A stretch of 64,000 nucleotides of DNA from Iamia majanohamensis (lineage in GTDB: Bacteria; Actinomycetota; Acidimicrobiia; Acidimicrobiales; Iamiaceae), in contig NZ_CP116942.1 in the NCBI RefSeq assembly GCF_028532485.1, forward strand, positions 3,596,001 to 3,660,000. Direction: 5' to 3'. Made by a program: the position numbers and the translations under genes. The notes beneath the pieces are model-generated. The model was not told the DNA's origin and made no database searches. It saw only the letters and a list, made by a program, of their open reading frames with translations. Each line of letters starts with the position of its first letter. The stretch's first letter is position 1. This document shows, piece after piece, positions 43,196 to 51,889 of this stretch.

Positions 43196-43283
43196 CGCCT
43201 GCGCGACGGGCCGCCGACGACGGGCACCGGCCCGTGCCACACTCCCCCGACGCCGCCGTCCGGAGGCCGTGGGGAGGTCTGCG

Positions 43284-44297
43284 ATGTTCCACGTCCCCCC
43301 GCCGGAGCTGGTCGAGGTCTGCGTGCGCGGGGTCCGCACCGGCGCCGCCGGCACCGCACCGCTCACCGAGGTGCAGGCCTCGGCGGTGGGCGCGATGGCG
43401 GCCCACGTCTTCCACCACCCCGTCGACCCGGCCGCGGTGGCCCCCATCTCGCCGGCCGAGCTGGCCGACCGGGTGGCCGATCCCCCCCTCCGCCACCAGC
43501 TGGTCGCAGGCATGCTGGGCCTGACGCTGGTGGCCCACCCTCCCGACCCCGACGGCCCGGACCGCATCGCGGGCTACGCCGACGCCCTGGGCGTCGACGA
43601 GCCCATGCTCGCCGCGACGCGCGACCACGTCGCCGGCCACCGCCGTTGGATGCTGTTCGACTTCGCCCGGCACAGCATGTTCCGGGAGCTGATGTCCCGT
43701 GAGCGGTCGGAGCGGGGGCTGGCGCCGCTGGTGCGACAGGCCGGCGCCCTGAAGGGGCTGAGCGAGGACCGCGACCTGGCCGACCGCTTCCGGCGCCTCG
43801 CGCACCACCCCGACGGCTCGTGGGGCCGCGCCCTGTGGGACTTCTACGAGGCCCAGGGGTGGCCCCTGCCCGGCGAGCGGGGCGCGGCACCCCAGGCCAC
43901 GAGCGAGCACGACTGGGTCCACGTCCTGAGCGGCTACCCGCCCACGCCGCTGGGCGAGATCCAGGTGACCGCCTTCATGGCCGCCAACGCCCGTGACGAG
44001 GTGGCCTTCTCGATCCTCTTCTTCGCCCTCGGCATCTACGAGACGGGCGCGATCCACATCCCGCTGGGCCCGAGCCACGAGGGCACGCTGTCGACCGTGC
44101 CGGACGGAGGGGCCCAGCTCGCCGACGCGCTGCGCCGCGGGGCCGCGTGCCGGGCCGACTCCCTGCTGATGGACCACTGGGCCCAGGCCGAGCGGCCCCT
44201 CGCCGAGGTGCGAGCGGAGCTCGACGTCGGGCCCAAGCACCTCGACGGGCCGGACCCGGCGCCGGCGGTGCCCACGGAGGTCGTCCTCGACGGGTGA
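43284..44297 (+). CDS. Coq4-like family protein
   Basis: A 337-residue protein. Its second half matches the Coq4 pattern: SEHDWVHVLSGYPPTPLGEI contains the conserved HDxxH plus downstream Glu that bind zinc in Coq4, and the helices around it are of the same kind. Coq4 is required for ubiquinone synthesis in mitochondria and some bacteria. Actinobacteria use menaquinone, so the role here is open. The first 150 residues are not typical Coq4. The ATG at 43284 has GGGGAGG upstream and was preferred over the GTG at 43269. Confidence 0.6.
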   Translation: MFHVPPPELVEVCVRGVRTGAAGTAPLTEVQASAVGAMAAHVFHHPVDPAAVAPISPAELADRVADPPLRHQLVAGMLGLTLVAHPPDPDGPDRIAGYADALGVDEPMLAATRDHVAGHRRWMLFDFARHSMFRELMSRERSERGLAPLVRQAGALKGLSEDRDLADRFRRLAHHPDGSWGRALWDFYEAQGWPLPGERGAAPQATSEHDWVHVLSGYPPTPLGEIQVTAFMAANARDEVAFSILFFALGIYETGAIHIPLGPSHEGTLSTVPDGGAQLADALRRGAACRADSLLMDHWAQAERPLAEVRAELDVGPKHLDGPDPAPAVPTEVVLDG

Positions 44298-44315
44298 GGG
44301 GTCGGCGGGCGCCCG

Positions 44316-44795
44316 CTACCCGGGCGCCGGCGGGCCGTCGGGCTGGTCGGGGTGGTGGGTGCGCCAGGCCTGGAGCCAGTCGCGCACCACGGTGGCGAAG
44401 TGGGCCGGGTTGTAGACGTCCTCCTCGGAGGCCCACAGCCCGTCGCCGGCGTAGACGAGGCGGGTCCAGTTGGCCCCCTCGTAGACCTCGCCGTCGCCGG
44501 GGTCGACGAAGCGGTTCTCGACCTGGCCGACCAGCCAGCCCTGCTCGGCGTCGATGGTGTACCAGTCCCACGGGAACTCCCGCATGTGGCTGATGGGCCA
44601 CGGCGCCATGGTGTCGGTGATCCAGGCCAGCACCTCCTCGCGGCCGTGGAACTCGCCGTAGAGGTGCTCGACGTAGTGGACCTCCGGCACGAAGGTCTCG
44701 ACCCAGGGCCGCCAGTCGCCGGTGGCCCCGCCGTGGGCCGCCGCCGCGCAGTAGCGGGCGAAGGCCTCCTCCATCTCGCTGCGGTCGTGGGCCAC
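44316..44795 (-). CDS. SnoaL-like/NTF2-fold protein
   Basis: A 159-residue single-domain protein. An N-terminal helix EEAFARYCAAAAHG precedes WRPWVETFVPEVHYVEHLYGEFHGREEV in segments and a string of beta strands, the usual SnoaL/NTF2 cone. Such proteins are either small isomerases/hydratases or ligand-binding scaffolds. Convergent with the Coq4-like gene (18 bp between stops). Confidence 0.75.
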   Translation of the reverse strand: MAHDRSEMEEAFARYCAAAAHGGATGDWRPWVETFVPEVHYVEHLYGEFHGREEVLAWITDTMAPWPISHMREFPWDWYTIDAEQGWLVGQVENRFVDPGDGEVYEGANWTRLVYAGDGLWASEEDVYNPAHFATVVRDWLQAWRTHHPDQPDGPPAPG

Positions 44796-44944
44796 GGGAC
44801 CTCCTGGGGCTGCGGAGCCCGCAACCTAGGGTGCGTCGGGAACGGTCGCCGGGCCGGATCCGGCCGACCGATCGAGGACAACGCGCAGGAGGTGCGGCGA
44901 GGGATGGAGGCCGACGGCGACCCCCGCCGACGGAGCCGAGACGG

Positions 44945-45364
44945 GTGAGCGACGGGGCCCCCGCCACCGTCTGGCCCGTCCTGCACTACGCCGACACGGA
45001 GGGTGCCCTGACCTTCCTCGTCGACGTGCTGGGGTTCCGCGCCGTCCTGCTGGCACGGGACGACGACGCCCGGATCCAGCACGCCGAGCTGCGGTGGCCC
45101 GACGGAGGCACGGTGCTCTTCGGCTGGGCCGGCCACACCGATGGTGTCCACGGTGATGTCGGTCGAGGGACGGCCGCCATGTACGTCCCCACCACCGACG
45201 TCGACGCCGTCCACGGACGGCTGGTGACCTCGGGGAGGGGCACGGTGGTCGCCGGGCCCCACCGCACGACCTTCGGCTCCGGCGACGATGCGTACGCCCT
45301 CACCGTCTCCGACCCTGAGGGGCACCTGTGGACCTTCGGCACCTACCGGGGGGCGCCGGGGTAG
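44945..45364 (+). CDS. VOC-family (glyoxalase/bleomycin-resistance) protein
   Basis: A 139-residue metalloenzyme-fold protein made of two beta-alpha-beta-beta-beta units. WPVLHYADTEGALTFLVDVLGFR starts the first unit and SDPEGHLWTFGTY ends the second, the pattern typical of the extradiol/glyoxalase superfamily. Possible metal ligands are His51-like, Glu and the C-terminal His/Asp. Function may be resistance or isomerisation. The GTG at 44945 gives the usual N-terminus; the extra frame to the left is intergenic. Confidence 0.8.
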   Translation: MSDGAPATVWPVLHYADTEGALTFLVDVLGFRAVLLARDDDARIQHAELRWPDGGTVLFGWAGHTDGVHGDVGRGTAAMYVPTTDVDAVHGRLVTSGRGTVVAGPHRTTFGSGDDAYALTVSDPEGHLWTFGTYRGAPG

Positions 45365-45428
45365 CGGCGGGCGCAGGCCTGCGCCCCAGATCGCCGGGGT
45401 CTCCGGGAGGGACGGGCGGCCGGCGGCC

Positions 45429-45755
45429 TCATCGCATCCCCTCCGCAGGGTTGTCGGCCGGGGGGAGCGGGGTGCCGCTCAGCCACCAGACCTCCAGGCG
45501 GTCGGCATCGCAGGACTCGCACAGCGACACCACCCGGATGGACACGATGGAGAGCTGGGTGCCCCTCGCCTTCTCCCACACGGCCTCGGGGACCGACACC
45601 ATCGCCTCGCCGCCACAGGCCGGGCAGCGGGGGCTGGGATCCCGGTCCCACGTGAGATCGCACGCCGAGCAGGTGATCCGGATCACCTCGCCCTGGCGCG
45701 TCCCGCTCAGGTGGTCGTCACTCCGACACCGGGGACAGACGAGCTCGTCTGCCAT
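45429..45755 (-). CDS. Small protein with two zinc ribbons
   Basis: A 108-residue protein with four Cys pairs: CPRC (7-10), CSAC (29-32), CPAC (44-47) and CESC (79-82). These can form two zinc ribbons. No catalytic part is present, so it is a likely nucleic-acid- or protein-binding adaptor. Its start is 40 bp from the palindromic operator of the divergent MerR gene, so it could be controlled by the same regulator. Confidence 0.65.
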   Translation of the reverse strand: MADELVCPRCRSDDHLSGTRQGEVIRITCSACDLTWDRDPSPRCPACGGEAMVSVPEAVWEKARGTQLSIVSIRVVSLCESCDADRLEVWWLSGTPLPPADNPAEGMR

Positions 45756-45790
45756 GGCAGGTCCTCCGAGACCTCGAGGGCGCTCTCTGG

Positions 45791-45822
45791 TTGAGATCCT
45801 ACCCTCACGTGAGGGTAGGATC
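45791..45822 (+). promoter_or_regulatory. MerR-type promoter with 28-bp perfect palindrome
   Basis: A perfect palindrome spans 45795-45822: GATCCTACCCTCAC followed by its exact reverse complement. It sits between a -35 hexamer TTGAGA (45791-45796) and a -10 TAGGAT (45816-45821), with a 19-bp spacer. A spacer longer than 17 bp with a palindrome inside it is the classic layout for MerR activators, which untwist the DNA. The MerR gene begins 147 bp downstream of the palindrome. A shorter form of the same palindrome precedes sulP. Confidence 0.8.
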
Positions 45823-45968
45823 GACAGGTCAGCCTGCCTCGCGCCTGCTCACGCTCACCCTGGACGAGCAGGAGGATGTCCGCCGATCACCGGCAGGGCC
45901 GCGCCACCGCCCATTGCGTGCGCCCATCGGCGAGCATGGCGCGCCGGCCAGACCTCGGAGGACCACGG

Positions 45969-46382
45969 GTGAGCGACGAGCAGATGCACCAGATCGGCGA
46001 GGTGGCCGACACCGTCGGCCTCTCCCTGCGCACGATCCGTCACTACGAAGAGGTCGATCTCGTGCCCCCGTCGGGGCGGACGGCAGGGGGGTTCCGCCTG
46101 TACACCGACGACGACATCGAGCGGCTCCGGCTGGTCAAGCACATGAAGCCCCTCGACTTCTCCCTCGACGAGATGCGGACCGTGCTCGAGCTGCGCGACA
46201 CCCTCGCGGACGGCACCCCCGACGACTCGGTGCGAGAGCGACTGGTGATGTACGCCGCCCTGGCCGAGGAGCGCTGCCGGAACCTGCGAGCCCAGCTGGA
46301 GAACGCCGAGGCCATGGCGGCGATGCTCCGCCGCGAGGCCGGACGGCGACCCGCGACGGGACCGGCGCGACGGCGACGCTGA
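45969..46382 (+). CDS. MerR-family transcriptional regulator
   Basis: A 137-residue regulator. The winged helix-turn-helix reads MHQIGEVADTVGLSLRTIRHYEEVDLVPPSGR and GGFRLYTDDDIERL in segments, and a coiled-coil dimerisation helix runs from about 75 to the end. No cysteine pair or ligand pocket of the metal-sensing type is visible: the C-terminus is a plain Arg-rich coil. It is likely autoregulated through the palindrome at 45795-45822 and probably controls sulP, which has the same half-sites. The inducer is unknown. GTG at 45969. Confidence 0.85.
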   Translation: MSDEQMHQIGEVADTVGLSLRTIRHYEEVDLVPPSGRTAGGFRLYTDDDIERLRLVKHMKPLDFSLDEMRTVLELRDTLADGTPDDSVRERLVMYAALAEERCRNLRAQLENAEAMAAMLRREAGRRPATGPARRRR

Positions 46383-46553
46383 TGCAGGACGAGCGGGCCC
46401 GCACCCTCCCCCCCGATCGAGCCCTCCACATGCCCGACGGCATCCTCGACCACGTGACGAGCCGATGCTCGACCTCGTCGAGCTGAGGTCGTCGCGGATC
46501 ACGAGCGCGCGCAGATCTGCAGATCAGCAGGTGGTCCGCCGCACCAGAGCTGC

Positions 46554-48053
46554 TCAGTGCGACGAGGTCAGGTGGCCCGTGACCCGACCATGGAGCTCCG
46601 CGCTGTGGACGTTGAGGCCGACGAGGGTGGCGTCGATGCCGTGGGCGGTGAGCTTGGCGACCACGGCATCGAGGGCGGCCACGGCGGAGGTGTCCCAGAT
46701 GTGGGCGTCGGTGAGGTCGATGACCACGTCGTCGACATCGTCGGTGTAGTCGAAGAGGTGCAGCAGCTCGTTGGTGGAGGCGAAGAAGAGCTCACCGGTG
46801 ACGTGGTAGATGCGGGTGCGACCGTCGGCGGGGTCGATGACGCTGGTGACGTCGGCGACGTGGGCGACGCGCCGGGCGAAGAACACGGCGGCGAGCAGGA
46901 CACCGCCCGCCACGCCGAGCGCCAGGTTGTGGGTGGCGACGGTGATGGCCACGGTGACGACCATGACGGCTGTCTCGGTGCGGGGGGTCCGCCGGAGCTG
47001 GGCGGGCTTGATGCTGTTCCAGTCGAAGGTGCCGACGGCCACGAGGATCATCACCGCGACCAGGGCCGCCATGGGGATGGCGGCCACCAGATCACCGAAG
47101 GCGAGGATCGCGACGAGCAGGAAGACCCCGGCGGCGAGGGTGGAGAGCCGGGTGCGGGCACCGGCCTTCACGTTGATCATCGTCTGGCCGATCATGGCGC
47201 ACCCGGCCATGCCGCCCAGGAAGCCGGTGGCCACGTTGGCGATGCCCTGGCCCCGCGACTCGCGCTCCTTGTCCGAGCGGGTGTCGGTGATGTCGTCGAC
47301 CAGCTGGGCGGTCAGGAGGGACTCGAGCAGGCCCACGACGGCAAGGGTGAAGGCATAGGGAGCGATGATGGTGAGCGTCTCGAGGGTGAAGGGCACCCCG
47401 GGCAGCCCGAAGCTCGGCAGCGAGTCGGGCAGGTCGCCCATGTCGCCGACCGTCGGGACCTCGACGCCGAGGACCGCAGCGCCGACGCCGAGGACCGCGA
47501 TGGCCACGAGCGGCGCCGGGATCGCAGTGGTGAGGCGGGGGAGGCCGACCATGATGGCGATGCCGAGGGCGACCATCACGTACACCGCGGCGCTGATGCC
47601 GATGAAGTGGTCGAGCTGGGCCATGAAGATCAGGATCGCCAGGGCGTTGACGAAGCCGATCATCACTGTGCGAGGCACGAACCGCATGAGGCGGCCGACG
47701 CCCAGGGCGCCGAAGGCGACCTGGATGATCCCGGCCAGGATCGTGGCGACGAACAGGTACTCGACGCCGTGCTCCTTGACCAGCGACACCACTACGAGCG
47801 CCATGGCGCCGGTCGCGGCCGAGATCATGGCGGGGCGTCCGCCGGCGAAGGCGATGATGATGGCGATGGAGAACGAGGCGTAGAGCCCCACCTTCGGGTC
47901 GACCCCGGCGATGATCGAGAAGGAGATGGCCTCCGGGATGAGGGCGAGGGCCACGACCACGCCGGCGAGGAGGTCGACGCGCACGTTCGAGAACCAGGTC
48001 TGTCGGATGCGCTGGAGCGGTGCGCGAGAGGGCACGGGGGCGGTCGTCTGCAA
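46554..48053 (-). CDS. SulP-family anion transporter with STAS domain
   Basis: A 499-residue SLC26/SulP protein. About 390 residues hold the 14 membrane segments ([20 protein letters not shown] in the first helix pair, [19 protein letters not shown] near the substrate site), followed by a C-terminal STAS domain from about 405 ([17 protein letters not shown] and [17 protein letters not shown]). Substrates in bacteria include sulfate, bicarbonate and C4-dicarboxylates; specificity cannot be read here. It is controlled, I infer, by the MerR protein encoded nearby. 5' untranslated leader is about 130 nt. Confidence 0.9.
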   Translation of the reverse strand: MQTTAPVPSRAPLQRIRQTWFSNVRVDLLAGVVVALALIPEAISFSIIAGVDPKVGLYASFSIAIIIAFAGGRPAMISAATGAMALVVVSLVKEHGVEYLFVATILAGIIQVAFGALGVGRLMRFVPRTVMIGFVNALAILIFMAQLDHFIGISAAVYVMVALGIAIMVGLPRLTTAIPAPLVAIAVLGVGAAVLGVEVPTVGDMGDLPDSLPSFGLPGVPFTLETLTIIAPYAFTLAVVGLLESLLTAQLVDDITDTRSDKERESRGQGIANVATGFLGGMAGCAMIGQTMINVKAGARTRLSTLAAGVFLLVAILAFGDLVAAIPMAALVAVMILVAVGTFDWNSIKPAQLRRTPRTETAVMVVTVAITVATHNLALGVAGGVLLAAVFFARRVAHVADVTSVIDPADGRTRIYHVTGELFFASTNELLHLFDYTDDVDDVVIDLTDAHIWDTSAVAALDAVVAKLTAHGIDATLVGLNVHSAELHGRVTGHLTSSH

Positions 48054-48185
48054 GAGGGGTGCTTTCCGGTCGACGGGCGCGCACGTCGCACCCGGTTCGT
48101 CGTAGGAGGTGAGCCCTGCGGCATCGCGTCCACGGTGGCGGGCGGTGGTCGCCCGGCCCGCTGAGGGCCTCGCCAGGACCGGGTG

Positions 48186-48215
48186 ACCGTACCCTCACGT
48201 GAGGGAAGGGTGCAA
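48186..48215 (-). promoter_or_regulatory. sulP promoter with MerR-like palindrome
   Basis: Read on the minus strand, TTGCAC (48210-48215) and TACGGT (48186-48191) are separated by 18 bp that contain CCCTCACGTGAGGG (48192-48205), identical to the centre of the merR palindrome. The extended arms are less perfect than at merR. The layout again suits a MerR-type activator. Confidence 0.75.
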
Positions 48216-48264
48216 CGTGACATGGGCGACAGCGCCGCCAGAGCGGGCCGGGCCGCGGCTCGGA

Positions 48265-49167
48265 TCAGGTCCGCACCTGCGAGGGCTCGGTCGCACCGGC
48301 GGTGTGGTCGACGATCTCCGCCGCGAAGGTCGGCCACAGGGACCGGGGGAGGTCGTGGCCCATGCCCGAGAACCCCATGAGCCGGGCTCCCGGGATGGTC
48401 CGGGCCAGGGCCACACCTCCGCTCGTCCCCACCAGCGGGTCGGCCAGGCCGTGGACCACGAGGGTGGGCGCGGTGACCGCCCGCAGGTCGGCGGTGCGGT
48501 CGGGCTGGGCCAGGATGGCGGCCAGCTGGCGGCGGTAGCCGTCGGGGTCGTAGCCCCGGTCGTAGCTGTGTCCGGCCAGCTCCCGCACCCGGCCCTCGTC
48601 GAAGGGGTGGCCCGGCGAGCCGATCAGCCGGAAGATCTCCACCGTCTGCTCGACGGCCTCGTCGCGGGTCGCGGCCGGGTCGCGCCGGATCCGCGCCAGC
48701 CGCCCGAGGACCCGGGGGTGCGGTCGCCCCACGCGCCTGCGGCCGGTCGAGGTCATGATCAACGTGAGCGTGCGCACCCGGTCGGGGTGGTCGATGGTGA
48801 CCGTCTGGGCGATGAACCCGCCGAGGGACGCGCCCACCAGGTGGACGGCGTCGAGGCCGAGGGCGTCGAGCAGGCCCACCACGTCGCCGGCCATGTCGGA
48901 CAGCCCGTAGGGCGGACGTCGGCCGGGGAGGAGGTCGAGCACCGAGGGCGTCCCCAGCTCCGAGAGGTGGGTCGACTCGCCCACGTCGCGGTTGTCGAAG
49001 CGGACGACGAACCGCCCCGCGTCGGCGACCTGCGCGCACAGCTCGTCGGGCCAGCCGATCCGCTGCGTGCCCAGGCCCATCACCAGCACGATCGGGGGGT
49101 CGTCGGCGCTCCCGAAGGTCTCGTAGGCGATGTCGATCCCGTTGGCCCGGGCCACGCTCGCGGTCAT
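48265..49167 (-). CDS. Alpha/beta hydrolase
   Basis: A 300-residue esterase/lipase-fold enzyme. The nucleophile elbow is VGASLGG, the oxyanion region DNRDVGEST follows the first strands, the acid is in VHGLADPLV, and the base His lies in FSGMGHDLP. The sequence is like the aclacinomycin methylesterase/haloalkane-type hydrolases; the substrate is unknown. There is no signal peptide. Next genes in both directions are separated by more than 100 bp. Confidence 0.85.
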   Translation of the reverse strand: MTASVARANGIDIAYETFGSADDPPIVLVMGLGTQRIGWPDELCAQVADAGRFVVRFDNRDVGESTHLSELGTPSVLDLLPGRRPPYGLSDMAGDVVGLLDALGLDAVHLVGASLGGFIAQTVTIDHPDRVRTLTLIMTSTGRRRVGRPHPRVLGRLARIRRDPAATRDEAVEQTVEIFRLIGSPGHPFDEGRVRELAGHSYDRGYDPDGYRRQLAAILAQPDRTADLRAVTAPTLVVHGLADPLVGTSGGVALARTIPGARLMGFSGMGHDLPRSLWPTFAAEIVDHTAGATEPSQVRT

Positions 49168-49288
49168 CGTCGTCCTCCGTCGGTGTCGTGCGCCCGGGGT
49201 GCCGGCCGCGCTCCCCAGGATGGCGTGGGTCGACCGGGCCGGGCCACACCTCGGGGCTGCCGGGGCGGCGGGAGGGCCCGGGCCGCGG

Positions 49289-50245
49289 TCAGACGGGCGG
49301 GTCGGTGCCCTCGGAGGCGGCCACCACCTGGCCCGCCCGGTAGACGGTGACGGGGCCGTCCTCGCTCACCACCACGATCACGTGGTCGGGGTGGTCGTAG
49401 CTGGTGCGCTGGGCCGACCGGTGCCGCATCCCGCCGGAGCCAACGACCTCGCGGTTGGCCTCGTCGCTGGTGTGGAGGCCCACCCCGACGGCCGTGATCT
49501 GCCCGCACGGGTCGACGGTGGTCGCCAGGTCCCGCTGGGACAGCAGCGCCCGCAGCGGGGCGAAGTGCCGCCGCTCCCGCACCGAGAGGGGCAGCGAGCC
49601 GACCGTGGCCGAGCGGTCGTGGTGGCCGTCGAGCTCGGGACCGATGACGAAGGTGGCCCCCGCCCGGCTGGGCGACAGCCAGTGGAGGGCCAGCTCCAGC
49701 ACCCGGTCGACGGTCAGGCGGGCGTCGGCCGACAGCCCCTCGGCACCGACCAGCCGGGCCGAGAGCTCCGACGCGGTGGGGTGGGCCCGCCACGAGCGCC
49801 CGTCCCAGGTCACCACCTGGTCGTCGGCGAAGAGGCGCACGACCTCGAAGCGGGCCGTGCGCTGGACGAGGAGGGCCCCGGTCGCCTGGTGCAGCCGCAC
49901 CAGGTCGGACTCGAACTGCAGGGGCTGCTCGAAGCAGGCCAGCCCCACCGTGGGGGTGTCGGTGCGGCGCAGCACGAACGACGAGCGCCCGTCGGCCATC
50001 TCCCGCGCCGTGTCGAGGTCGTGGGGGATGTCGATGACCTCGACGTCGAAGGGGCTGTCGTCGAGGGTCGCGCCGTCGAGGACGATGGCGCAGTGGAACG
50101 ACCGCCGCCCCTCGAACAGCGGCGGCCGCCGGGCGTGGTCGAGCTCGGCGATGGCGAGCACGAAGGCCTCGGGCCGCACGTCGAGGTGCACCCCGGACTC
50201 CCTCATCTCCTCCTTCAGCCGGCGTGCCGGGCCGTCGAGCTGCAC
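49289..50245 (-). CDS. DisA-N/DAC-like domain protein with altered catalytic motif
   Basis: A 318-residue protein. From about 170 on it matches the diadenylate cyclase domain: GATFVIG (196-202), MRHRSA (273-278, compare RHRAA/RHRSA), and HVIVVVSEDGPVTVYRAG. The usual DGA motif (for example SPLHDGAVII) is replaced by DPCG at 245-248. In DAC enzymes DGA and RHR bind metal and ATP, so activity is doubtful or altered. The N-terminal 170 residues are unusual and not a known regulatory domain. It may be a nucleotide sensor instead of a c-di-AMP synthase. Confidence 0.65.
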   Translation of the reverse strand: MQLDGPARRLKEEMRESGVHLDVRPEAFVLAIAELDHARRPPLFEGRRSFHCAIVLDGATLDDSPFDVEVIDIPHDLDTAREMADGRSSFVLRRTDTPTVGLACFEQPLQFESDLVRLHQATGALLVQRTARFEVVRLFADDQVVTWDGRSWRAHPTASELSARLVGAEGLSADARLTVDRVLELALHWLSPSRAGATFVIGPELDGHHDRSATVGSLPLSVRERRHFAPLRALLSQRDLATTVDPCGQITAVGVGLHTSDEANREVVGSGGMRHRSAQRTSYDHPDHVIVVVSEDGPVTVYRAGQVVAASEGTDPPV

Positions 50246-50364
50246 GGGTCACCCCCGGGGACTGCGGCGGGCCGGGCGGCCCGCACGTCGCCCCACGCTA
50301 CGGCCGACCCCGCCCACCGCGACCGGGAGGTCGACGGGACCTGGGGGCGGGCAGCCGGGCCCGG

Positions 50365-51795
50365 TCAGCGGCGGAGGAGCTGGTCGACCGGGGCGTGGTC
50401 GTCGGTCAGCCGGTCGGCCCCGTCGACGAAGGCGTCGAGCTCGGCGCCGTCGACCACGCGCCCGTCGCCGGCCTCGACGTCCAGCGGCGCCAGCGGGGCG
50501 TCGGAGGCCACGAGGACGAGGTTCGTGGTGCCGCTCCCGGGGATGCCCCGCTCGGGCTCGACCATGGCCACGTGGTCGAAGACGGCGTCGAGGGTGGCGA
50601 TCTGGGCCCGGGCGAAGTGGCTCCCCCCACCGTCGAGCACGTTCATGGCGTACACCCCGCCGGGGCGGAGGGCCCGGTCGATCTCCTCCACCACCTCGAC
50701 GGTCGTGAGGTGCCAGGGGACGGCCTGGCTGCCGAAGGCGTCGCCGACCACCAGGTCGACGCTGTCGGTCGGCTGCTCGTCGATGACCAGGCGCCCGTCG
50801 CCGACCTCCACGGAGATCCCGTCCCCGAGCTCGAGGCCCAGCTCGTCCTCGGCGATGTCGACCAGCTCGCCGTCGATCTCCACCACCCGGTCGGTGCTGC
50901 CCGGTCGCTCCGCCTGGACGTAGCGGGGCAGGGTGAAGCCGCCGCCGCCGACGTGGAGGGTGTCGAGGGGACCCGGGGGCTGCGCGTCGACCACGTCGGC
51001 CAGGAGGCGCACGTAGCGGATGTCGAGGGCGGTGGGGTCGTCGAGGTCGACCGAGGCATGGCGCAGGCGGTCGAGGTAGAGGTCGCGCACCGACGGGTCC
51101 GAGGCGTCGCTCTCGACCCGGACGCAGTAGTACGCCGTCTCCTGCTCGCACGGCGTGCCCGCCCCCTGGCCCACCGCCAGGCACACCAGCACGGCGGCGA
51201 CGGTGGGGACGTCGGGCCGGGACCGGGCCAGCCGCCACGACGCGGCGATGCCCACCACGACGAGCACGGCGCCGACCAGGAGCACGACGACCCGGGACGG
51301 GAGGGCGGCGACGAGGACGAAGCCGGTGAGGAACGTGCCCACCAGCGCCCCGAAGGTCCCTGCGGCCGACAGCCCGCCGACGACCGACCCGGTGTGGTCG
51401 AGGCGGTCGAGCCGGAGGGCGGCCACCATCGGGCTCACCGCGCTGAGGACGGCGACGGGCAGGAAGAACGACGCCACGGTGAGGGTGACGATGGCGACCG
51501 GCCCGGTGCCGACGAGCGGGCCGAGCGCCGAGATCACCGGCAGCGACAGCCAGCACAGCGCCCCGCCGGCCACGATGGCGGGGCCGACCATCCGCCTCGG
51601 GTCCCACCGGTCCGCGAGCCAGCCGCCGACGCCGGCACCCACGGCGATGCCCGCGAGCATGGTGCCGATGATGCCGGTGAAGGTCTCCAGGGAGATCCCC
51701 ACGTAGGGCGCCATCAGCCGGCCGGCGATGGTCTCCACGACGAGGACGGCCGCCGAGGTCCCGAACACGGTGATCGAGGCAGGGGCCGTGCGCAT
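50365..51795 (-). CDS. Spermidine-synthase-like protein fused to a membrane transporter domain
   Basis: A 476-residue two-domain protein. The first 200 residues hold six MFS-like helices (AAVLVVETIAGRLMAPYVG and GTFGALVGTFLTGFVLVA). The C-terminal 250 residues are a polyamine-synthase-like Rossmann domain (VVEIDGELVDIAEDELGL, then DSVDLVVGDAFGSQAVPWHL). The normal GGGDG in the active loop is GGGG (HVGGGGFTLPR). Such fusions are common in actinobacteria and have unknown products. It is 119 bp downstream of no obvious partner. Confidence 0.75.
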   Translation of the reverse strand: MRTAPASITVFGTSAAVLVVETIAGRLMAPYVGISLETFTGIIGTMLAGIAVGAGVGGWLADRWDPRRMVGPAIVAGGALCWLSLPVISALGPLVGTGPVAIVTLTVASFFLPVAVLSAVSPMVAALRLDRLDHTGSVVGGLSAAGTFGALVGTFLTGFVLVAALPSRVVVLLVGAVLVVVGIAASWRLARSRPDVPTVAAVLVCLAVGQGAGTPCEQETAYYCVRVESDASDPSVRDLYLDRLRHASVDLDDPTALDIRYVRLLADVVDAQPPGPLDTLHVGGGGFTLPRYVQAERPGSTDRVVEIDGELVDIAEDELGLELGDGISVEVGDGRLVIDEQPTDSVDLVVGDAFGSQAVPWHLTTVEVVEEIDRALRPGGVYAMNVLDGGGSHFARAQIATLDAVFDHVAMVEPERGIPGSGTTNLVLVASDAPLAPLDVEAGDGRVVDGAELDAFVDGADRLTDDHAPVDQLLRR

Positions 51796-51889
51796 CGGAC
51801 AAGGGTGGCGGCCCGACGGCCCCGGGGTCCACGCGGGTCCGCCGAGACCTGCGCCGGGCCGCCTGTCGGGCGGCCCGGCGCAGGTGCGG

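Noticed and set aside
46383-46553. Short frame with HMPDGILDHV resembling the start of a CbiM cobalt transporter
   Set aside because: Only about ten residues match and the frame then becomes Ser-rich and stops. No further cobalt-transport sequence follows.
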